This document shows positions 56,451-64,000 of a stretch of DNA of 64,000 nucleotides, piece by piece. Numbering within the stretch: position 1 is the stretch's first letter; the number at the start of each line of letters is the position of its first letter. This stretch comes from Rhodococcus sp. Leaf247 (GTDB taxonomy: Bacteria > Actinomycetota > Actinomycetes > Mycobacteriales > Mycobacteriaceae), in the NCBI RefSeq assembly GCF_001426185.1, contig NZ_LMRP01000001.1, positions 507,372 to 571,371 of the forward strand, in the 5' to 3' direction. A model generated the notes under the pieces. The model ran no database searches and was not told the DNA's origin. It saw only the letters and a list, made by a program, of their open reading frames with translations. The translations under genes were made by a program, and so were the position numbers.

Positions 56451-57788
56451 TCAGGCCATGTTCACGTTCCGGGTCTCCACCAGCGCCCGGGTGCAGAACA
56501 GGCTCAGCACCGACAGCAGGGCGAGCATGACGCCCACGGCGATGCTGCCGAACTCGGCGGTCAGCGGGGCGGCGAGCAGCGGCGGGATCGCGCCACCGAG
56601 AACTCCGGCGAGGTTATAGCCGAGACCGGCGCCCGTGTATCGGAATCGGGTCTGGAACAGTTCCGGCAGCATCGCTCCGGTGGGGCCGTACGCGATGCCG
56701 AAGATGGACAACGTGACACACATGGCGACGACGTAGGCCGTGCTCGACCCGGTGTCCAGCAACGGGAACAGCACCAGGGACCACGGGACGGCCACCGCGC
56801 ACGAGACCATGATGACGCGCCGCCGGCCGACCCGATCCGAGAACGTCGCGGACAGCGCGATGGTGATGCCGAAGATGACGGCGCCGACGATGCCGGTCCA
56901 GAGTACGAACGGCCGGTCGAATCCGAGGGTCTTGGTGCCGTAACTCGTGAGATACGCAGTGCCCATGTAGAACAGCGAGAACAGCGAGGCGAGTGCGCCC
57001 GCCGCGAGCAGCACCTCCCGCTTCTGCACGTGCCACGCCTCGAGAACCGGAAGCCTGCCGGGCGCCTTCTGCGCGGCCGCCGCCTGATCCGCGCGGAAGA
57101 TCGGCGTCTCCTCGATCGCGAGCCGCATGTAGAGCCCGATCAGCACCAGCACGGCGCTGAACAGGAACGGTATGCGCCACCCGTAGTTCAGGAACGTCTC
57201 GTTGGTGTCGCCGAAGACGGCGCCGGTGACCAGGAACGTCGCGCTGGACAGAATGAAGGCCGCCGACGGTCCCAGCTGCGGGAACATTCCGTAGAAGCCG
57301 CGACGCTTCGCCGGCGCGTACTCGGCCGTCAGCAGCGTCGCCCCCGCCCATTCGCCGCCGACAGCGAAGCCTTGGCCGAACCGCAGGACGACCAGGATGA
57401 TCGGGGCCGCGACACCGATGGTGTCGGCGCCGGGCAGCAGGCCGATGACGAACGTCGACACACCCATCAGGAGCAGCGTCGAGATGAGGGTCTTCTTACG
57501 GCCGATGCGGTCACCGAAGTGTCCGAACAGCACGGCACCGGCCGGGCGCGCGATGAACGCCACGGCGAAGGTCGCGAAGGATGCCACCGTTCCCGCCGTC
57601 GCCCCGAGCGCGGGGAAGAACACCGTCGGGAACACCAGGGCGGCAGCGGTTCCGTAGATGAAGAAGTCGTAGAACTCGATCGTGGTGCCGATGCCACTGG
57701 CAACCGCCACTTTGCGCACGCTCGTCCGCGGGGTGGTGGGTGGTGCTGCGACGCGCGCGGTCGCGTCGTCGGGCGAAACTGTGGTCAT
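56451..57788 (-). CDS. MFS transporter, metabolite:H+ symporter (MHS) type
   Basis: A 445-residue twelve-helix permease. Characteristic stretches: TIEFYDFFIYGTAAALVFP near residue 37, RPAGAVLFGHFGDRIGRKKTL (MFS motif A), LRFGQGFAVGGEWAGATLL and DRVGRRRVIM. The family (ShiA, ProP, citrate and aromatic acid carriers) takes up organic acids or osmolytes. Divergent from the FAD-linked oxidase, so an alpha-hydroxy acid is a reasonable guess for the substrate. Confidence 0.88.
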   Translation of the reverse strand: MTTVSPDDATARVAAPPTTPRTSVRKVAVASGIGTTIEFYDFFIYGTAAALVFPTVFFPALGATAGTVASFATFAVAFIARPAGAVLFGHFGDRIGRKKTLISTLLLMGVSTFVIGLLPGADTIGVAAPIILVVLRFGQGFAVGGEWAGATLLTAEYAPAKRRGFYGMFPQLGPSAAFILSSATFLVTGAVFGDTNETFLNYGWRIPFLFSAVLVLIGLYMRLAIEETPIFRADQAAAAQKAPGRLPVLEAWHVQKREVLLAAGALASLFSLFYMGTAYLTSYGTKTLGFDRPFVLWTGIVGAVIFGITIALSATFSDRVGRRRVIMVSCAVAVPWSLVLFPLLDTGSSTAYVVAMCVTLSIFGIAYGPTGAMLPELFQTRFRYTGAGLGYNLAGVLGGAIPPLLAAPLTAEFGSIAVGVMLALLSVLSLFCTRALVETRNVNMA

Positions 57789-57812
57789 GGTTCTCCATCC
57801 GAGGTGAGGAAC

Positions 57813-57828
57813 GTCCGAATGGTCGGAC
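57813..57828. promoter_or_regulatory. 6+6 bp inverted repeat in the MFS/oxidase intergenic region
   Basis: GTCCGA-ATGG-TCGGAC, 25 bases upstream of the MFS start. It is well placed as an operator controlling one or both divergent genes. Confidence 0.4.
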
Positions 57829-57926
57829 TTGCGAGGAACCGTATGTGACCTGAACCACTCCCACTACCCTCCGAAGAGGGGGTCGGCGACGCCGGATGGG
57901 ATGCCGCTCACAGCTACCCTCGACTG

Positions 57927-59294
57927 ATGATCGTCGATGCACTGCTCGCCGAACTCCCCGCCGATCGGGTCGTCCTGGACCCCGACGTCATGGCGTCGTA
58001 CCAGCACGACGAGGCGGAGTGGGCGTATTCCACCGCTCCGCTTGCCGTCGTACGGCCCACCACCGCCGAGGAGGTCCAGGCGACCGTGCGCGCCTGTCTC
58101 GCGACCGGTACAGCGGTGGTGACTCGCGGCGCAGGTACCGGGTTGTCCGGCGGAGCGAACGCGAGCGAGGGATGCATCGTTCTCGCCCTCGATCGGATGA
58201 CCACGATCCTCGAGATCGACCCGCTCGAGCGCTATGCCGTCGTCGAACCGGGCGTCGTGAACGATCACCTGCGCGCGGCCGCCGCCGAGGTCGGGTTGTG
58301 GTACCCGCCCGATCCCGCCAGCTCACCCTGGTCGACGATCGGCGGGAACGTCGCAACCAACGCCGGCGGACTCTGCTGCGTGAAGTACGGGGTCACCCGC
58401 GACTACGTCATGGGACTGCAGATCGTCACCGGGACAGGCGATCTGGTCCAACTGGGTCGCAAGACCGCGAAGGGCGTCGCGGGGTACGACCTCGCAGGTC
58501 TGATGGTCGGCTCCGAGGGGACGCTGGGCATCGTCACCGAGATCACCGTCAAACTCCGTCCGCTCCAGGATCCGCAGCGCACCGTCGCCGGATACTTCGA
58601 CTCGATCGTCGACGCCGGGCGAGCCGTCGCAGCTGTCGCCGCCGCGGGCCTGACGCCGTCGGCTCTGGAACTGGTCGACAAGCAGTGCCTGCTCGCGGTG
58701 GACGCCTGGAAGAACATGGGTCTCGCCGTCGACGCCGAGGTGGTGCTGCTCGGCCGGGTCGACACACCCGGACAGGTCGGCGATGAGGAAGCGAAGACGA
58801 TGATGGCGTGCTTCGACGAGGGCGGCGCCACCTGGTCGGCACTGTCCACCGACCAGGAGGAAGCCGACGCGTTGTTCGCGGCCCGCCGCTTGGCGTATCC
58901 CGCGATGGAACGTCTGGGGCCGGTGCTGACCGAGGACGTGTGCGTCCCCAAGCGGCACGTGCCGGAGATGCTCTCGCGCATCGAGAAGATCGGCATCGCC
59001 CACGACGTCGTCATCGCCAACATCGCCCACGCTGGCGACGGCAATCTGCACCCTCTGCTGATAACCCCGCGGGACGACGATGCGGCGCGCGCGCGAGCAC
59101 AGGCGGCGTTCGCCGAGATCATCGACGCCGCACTGGAACTCGGCGGCACCGTGACCGGAGAACACGGCGTCGGACTGCTGAAGATGCACGGACTGGTGCA
59201 GGAGCTCGATCCGGTCGTGCTGGCCATGCACCGTGCGGTGAAGGCAGCTCTCGACCCGCGGGGCATCCTCAATCCCGGCAAGGTGTTCGACTAG
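57927..59294 (+). CDS. FAD-linked oxidase, glycolate oxidase GlcD / D-lactate dehydrogenase type
   Basis: A 455-residue flavoprotein of the FAD_binding_4 family. PP-loop TRGAGTGLSGGANASEGCIV near residues 66-85, GGNVATNAGGLCCVKYG, MVGSEGTLGIVTEITVKLRP, and the C-terminal NIAHAGDGNLHPLL and GEHGVGLLKMHGL motifs. It oxidises D-2-hydroxy acids such as glycolate or D-lactate. No GlcE/GlcF partners nearby. Divergent from the MFS carrier, which could supply its substrate. Confidence 0.88.
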   Translation: MIVDALLAELPADRVVLDPDVMASYQHDEAEWAYSTAPLAVVRPTTAEEVQATVRACLATGTAVVTRGAGTGLSGGANASEGCIVLALDRMTTILEIDPLERYAVVEPGVVNDHLRAAAAEVGLWYPPDPASSPWSTIGGNVATNAGGLCCVKYGVTRDYVMGLQIVTGTGDLVQLGRKTAKGVAGYDLAGLMVGSEGTLGIVTEITVKLRPLQDPQRTVAGYFDSIVDAGRAVAAVAAAGLTPSALELVDKQCLLAVDAWKNMGLAVDAEVVLLGRVDTPGQVGDEEAKTMMACFDEGGATWSALSTDQEEADALFAARRLAYPAMERLGPVLTEDVCVPKRHVPEMLSRIEKIGIAHDVVIANIAHAGDGNLHPLLITPRDDDAARARAQAAFAEIIDAALELGGTVTGEHGVGLLKMHGLVQELDPVVLAMHRAVKAALDPRGILNPGKVFD

Positions 59295-61034
<1,740 letters not shown>

Positions 61035-61048
<14 letters not shown>

Positions 61049-61787
61049 GCTCGACCTCCGGTCGATCGCGACGGGCCTCCGGCTTGCGCAGGTAGATCAC
61101 GACGGACTTGCCGATGGCCGGGTTCAGCACTTTCTCGAGGATGCGGGTCGTCCGAGGGGCTTTCATCATGTCCCACACCAGCATCGAGTGATACCCGCGC
61201 ACCAGTGGGTGGTCGTCGTTGCGCACCCCCACGGCGCATTTGAGCCACCAGTACGGCGCGTGGAGCGCGTGCGCATGGTGAGTGTGGGTGACCTCGAGGC
61301 CCGCATCGGTCAGCGATGCCGCCAACTCGCCGGCGCGATAGATCCGCACGTGCCCGCCCTCGTTGGCGTGGTACTCGTCCGAGAGCGCCCAGCACACACG
61401 CTCGGGCAACCACCGCGGGACACTCACCGCCACGGTGCCGCCGGGCCGCACGACGCGGGCGATCTCGGCGATGGCCCGAGCGTCCTGCGGGACGTGCTCG
61501 AGCATCTCGGAGACGATCACCCCGTCGAACCACTCGTCGGGGAAGGGCAGCGACAACGCGTCGCCGACGACGGTCTCCGCGGTCGCGGACTCCGGAACCT
61601 GCTTTTCCTCGGCCATCGCGCCGAACATGACCTTGACCTCGTCGAGTTCTTCCGCGTTCTGATCGAACGCCGTGACATGCGCTCCGCGGCGGTACAACTC
61701 GTAGGAGTGACGTCCCTGGCCGCAGCCGATGTCGATGACGCGATCACCCTCGCCGAACCCGAGTCGGTCGAAGTCCATCGTCAGCAT
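61035..61787 (-). CDS. Class I SAM-dependent methyltransferase in glycosyltransferase cluster
   Basis: A 250-residue Methyltransf_11-type enzyme: VIDIGCGQGRHSYELYRRGA (motif I), VVGDALSLPFPDEWFDGVIV, EMLEHVPQDARAIAEIARV and RVVRPGGTVAVSVP. The C-terminal part with WWLKCAVG and a basic tail may touch the membrane. It starts inside the last seven bases of the glycosyltransferase gene, so the three minus-strand genes form one operon. Confidence 0.82.
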
Positions 61788-63031
61788 GTTCTCACTCGAT
61801 TCCGTCGTGGTCGGCGACCGTCGTCGATCGCCTTCTCGTACTGCTCGACCGTCGCTGCGGCCACTGCCGCCCAGCCGTAGGTGGAGGTGGCACGTTCGCG
61901 TCCGCGTTCACCCATGGCGCGCCGGCGCGGCTCGTCGTCGAGCGCGCGAGTCAGTGCGAGGGCGAGTGCGTCGCTGTCTCCGGGAGGCACCAGATCGGCG
62001 CAGAGCCCGTCGGGCCCCACCACCTCGGGAATCGCCCCGGTGCGGCTCACCACCAAGGGCGTCGCGCAGGCCATCGCCTCGATCGTCGGGAGTGAGAAGC
62101 CCTCGTACAAGGACGGCACGCAGGCGACGTCCGCCGAGGACAGGACGCGCGCCAGTTCGGCGTCGTCGAGGCCGCTGCGGGTCCGCACGATGTCGCCGAT
62201 CCCGAGAGCGTCGATCAGGACCCGTGTCGGTCCGGCCGGGTCGACCTTCGATACCAGCTCGAGCTCCACGTCGCGCTCGGTCCGGATCTTCGCCACCGCC
62301 TCGAGAAGATGCCGCACTCCCTTGAGTGCGACGTCGGCGCTGGCGACCGCCACGATCCGCCCGGGAACTCGCGGCGCGACTCCCGGTGCGAACACCGTCG
62401 TGTCGACACCGAGAGGGACCACGGTGACCGCCGCGGGATCGACGCCGAAGGCTTCGACGATGTCGACGGCGGACGAGTGCGACACGGTCAGCAGGCGCGC
62501 GATGCGGCGCGCCACCCGCCTCTGCATGGTCAGGAAGCCGTACCAGCGACGGACGGTGATCTGTCGCCGCCACGGTGCTGCCGCGAGGTCGAGCGCGCGG
62601 TCCCGCGTGATCGGGTGATGGATGGTGGCCACGAGGGGCAGCGGAACTCGCAACAGCCCGTAGCTCAAGGACTGATTGTCATGCACGACGTCGAACTCGT
62701 CGGCCCGCGCGCGAAGCAGTCGTGCGACCCGGGCACCGAACGTGCGGGGTTCGGGGAAACCCGCGGTCCACATCGTGAGCACTTCGGACACGTCCACGAG
62801 GTCTCTGATCTCGGACGGTTTCGGGGTGCGGAACGGATCGTCGTCCCGGTACAGGTCCAGACTCGGGACGCGGGTGAGGCCCACGCGTGGGTCGAGGTCG
62901 GGGTACGGCTGACCGGAGAACACCTCGACGCTGTGTCCCTGGTCCACCAGGGCCCTGCTCAAACGCGAGACGTACACGCCCTGTCCACCGACGTGGGGCT
63001 TGCTGCGGTAGGACAGCAGAGCGATGCGCAC
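61781..63031 (-). CDS. Glycosyltransferase family 4
   Basis: A 416-residue GT-B enzyme. N-terminal acceptor domain begins MRIALLSYRSKPHVGGQGVY; the donor domain has VSHSSAVDIVEAFGV, VVPLGVDTTVF, and the nucleotide-sugar motif PSLYEGFSLPTIEAMACATPLV with the EX7E glutamates. It probably adds a hexose to a lipid or glycan carrier in the cytoplasm. GTG at 63031 with GGGGGA six bases upstream. First gene of the GT-methyltransferase-toroid operon. Confidence 0.87.
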   Translation of the reverse strand: MRIALLSYRSKPHVGGQGVYVSRLSRALVDQGHSVEVFSGQPYPDLDPRVGLTRVPSLDLYRDDDPFRTPKPSEIRDLVDVSEVLTMWTAGFPEPRTFGARVARLLRARADEFDVVHDNQSLSYGLLRVPLPLVATIHHPITRDRALDLAAAPWRRQITVRRWYGFLTMQRRVARRIARLLTVSHSSAVDIVEAFGVDPAAVTVVPLGVDTTVFAPGVAPRVPGRIVAVASADVALKGVRHLLEAVAKIRTERDVELELVSKVDPAGPTRVLIDALGIGDIVRTRSGLDDAELARVLSSADVACVPSLYEGFSLPTIEAMACATPLVVSRTGAIPEVVGPDGLCADLVPPGDSDALALALTRALDDEPRRRAMGERGRERATSTYGWAAVAAATVEQYEKAIDDGRRPRRNRVRTC

Positions 63032-63157
63032 GTGGGTCCCCCGAGCTGTCGCGGCAAATGATGACCCGATGTGTCTACCACCTCCGCTGTTCCTCGAATC
63101 CGCGTGACCGTCCGGTAGCGCCTCCGCGGCGGCGGGCGGTGGTCCAGACTGGACGAC

Positions 63158-63637
63158 ATGACGGGAACTGCGGACAGGGCCCTGCACATCCACCTGCCGG
63201 AAGGCGTGCCGTTCATCGATGTTCGGCGTGAGTTCGACGCACCGGTCTCCGCAGTGTTCCGAGCCCACGCCGAACCCGAACTGGTCGCCCGCTGGCTCGG
63301 CCCGGCGGGGTACGAGATGTCGGTCGAGGAGTACGACTTCCGCAGCGGCGGTCGCTATCGCTACATCCATCGTGATCCCGGTGGCGCCGAGTACGCCTTC
63401 CACGGCGTGTTCCACACCGTGCGCACCGACGAGTTCGCCGTGCAGACGTTCGAGTACGAGGGCTTCCCCGACGTGGTGAGCATCGAGTTCCTCACCTTCG
63501 TCGATCTCGGTGACCGGTGTCGGCTCGAGGGACATTCGGTCTACCCGTCCCTCGACGCGCGCGACGGGATGGCGGCGAGCGGAATGGAGAAGGGCATGCG
63601 CGAAGGGTACGAACGGCTCGATCTCCTCCTCGCCTGA
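63158..63637 (+). CDS. SRPBCC/AHSA1 domain protein
   Basis: A 159-residue START-like protein: IDVRREFDAPVSAVFRAHAEPELVARWLGP, YDFRSGGRYRYIHRDPGG and a C-terminal GMEKGMREGYERLDLLL, the pattern of AHSA1/YndB-type ligand-binding proteins. Role unknown. Divergent from the glycosyltransferase, convergent with the molybdopterin oxidoreductase gene. Confidence 0.82.
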   Translation: MTGTADRALHIHLPEGVPFIDVRREFDAPVSAVFRAHAEPELVARWLGPAGYEMSVEEYDFRSGGRYRYIHRDPGGAEYAFHGVFHTVRTDEFAVQTFEYEGFPDVVSIEFLTFVDLGDRCRLEGHSVYPSLDARDGMAASGMEKGMREGYERLDLLLA

Positions 63638-63649
63638 TCGGCTCGTCGC

Positions 63650-64000
63650 TCACAGGCGCAGCGCGGGATCCATCTTCTCGACGAGGGTGTCGAGACGGAT
63701 GGGAAGGTCCCGCACCCGCACACCGCACGCGTGATACACGGCGTTGGCGATGGCTGCTGCCGATCCGACGTTGCCGATCTCGCCGATCCCCTTGCTGCCC
63801 ATGGGATTGAGATCGTCGTCGTACTCGTCGACCCAGATCGCCTCGATGTCGCGGACGTCGGCGTCCACCGGCACGTGGTACTCCGCGAGGTCCGCATTGA
63901 GGAATCCGCCGTGTCGGCGGTCCACGATGCCTTCCTCCATCACAGCCATCCCCAACCCGAAGATCATGCCGCCCATGAGCTGCGACCGCGCCAACCGCGG
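63650..64000 (-). CDS. Molybdopterin-binding oxidoreductase large subunit, C-terminal end only
   Basis: The frame is open through the window end (PRLARSQLMGGMIFGLGMAV), so only about the last 117 residues are present. SQLMGGMIFGLGMAVMEE, LAEYHVPVDADV and NPMGSKGIGEIGNVGSAAAIANAVYHACG are typical of the C-terminus of xanthine-dehydrogenase-family molybdenum subunits (XdhB/CoxL-like), with the catalytic GxGExG region (KGIGEIG). The substrate class cannot be told from this part. Partner genes should lie beyond 64000. Confidence 0.87.
   Translation of the reverse strand, partial: PRLARSQLMGGMIFGLGMAVMEEGIVDRRHGGFLNADLAEYHVPVDADVRDIEAIWVDEYDDDLNPMGSKGIGEIGNVGSAAAIANAVYHACGVRVRDLPIRLDTLVEKMDPALRL

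Overview
The window is a gene-dense, high-GC chromosomal segment from an actinobacterium of the mycolic-acid group (Mycobacteriales), most likely Rhodococcus or a close relative. Evidence: a mycothiol S-conjugate amidase, a short-chain Z-isoprenyl diphosphate synthase, two 13E12-type (DUF222/HNH) proteins, frequent GTG starts, leaderless promoters, and gene content following the Mycobacterium tuberculosis segment around Rv1074c-Rv1112 in broken blocks (fadA3, SGNH hydrolase, cbs, metB, greA, DUF4307, mca, small membrane protein, DUF255, hemolysin III, uppS-like, coaA, glyA, phoH2, desA2, fum, glpX, DUF4245, xseB, xseA, Rv1109c-like, ispH, DUF6542, ychF).

Layout. 1-4.4 kb: a 13E12 gene broken by an 85-bp tandem duplication, a VOC protein, a flavin monooxygenase-like protein, ychF and a CD225 membrane protein. 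4.6-9.3 kb: cstA with its small partner, an AlkA-type glycosylase and an AI-2E family permease. 9.3-14.7 kb: sbcD-sbcC and divergent rmuC. 14.8-22.6 kb: DUF6542, ispH, Rv1109c-like protein, xseA-xseB, DUF4245, glpX, fumC, a secreted protein. 22.6-31.1 kb: desA2-like ferritin-fold protein, phoH2 preceded by a candidate 33-codon ORF, a lipase, the DUF885-glyA-nitrilase operon, coaA, a Z-prenyl transferase. 31.2-38.5 kb: SRPBCC plus FAD oxidoreductase, hemolysin III, the mca/DUF255 operon, DUF4307, greA. 38.5-46.9 kb: a truncated ApbE-like protein, the cbs-metB-ilvA operon, SGNH hydrolase, thiolase, and an intact 13E12 gene behind a perfect SOS box. 46.9-50.7 kb: BI-1 protein, DUF5709, RlmG-like methyltransferase, SDR. 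50.8-55.2 kb: a tightly overlapping five-gene operon, bioY-thiolase-bioM-bioN-acyl-CoA ligase, behind a BioQ-like palindrome. 55.3-64 kb: orphan sugar-binding lipoprotein, MFS transporter divergent from a glycolate/lactate oxidase-like flavoprotein, a glycosyltransferase/methyltransferase/alpha-alpha-toroid cluster, an AHSA1 protein, and the C-terminal end of a molybdopterin oxidoreductase.

Most of the window is core metabolism and genome maintenance. The items most worth following are the biotin operon that embeds a thiolase and an acyl-CoA ligase inside an ECF transporter, the 13E12 pair (one SOS-controlled, one freshly broken), the short ORF translationally coupled to phoH2, and the unassigned glycosyltransferase/toroid locus. 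I saw no tRNA, rRNA, CRISPR array, insertion sequence or prophage.
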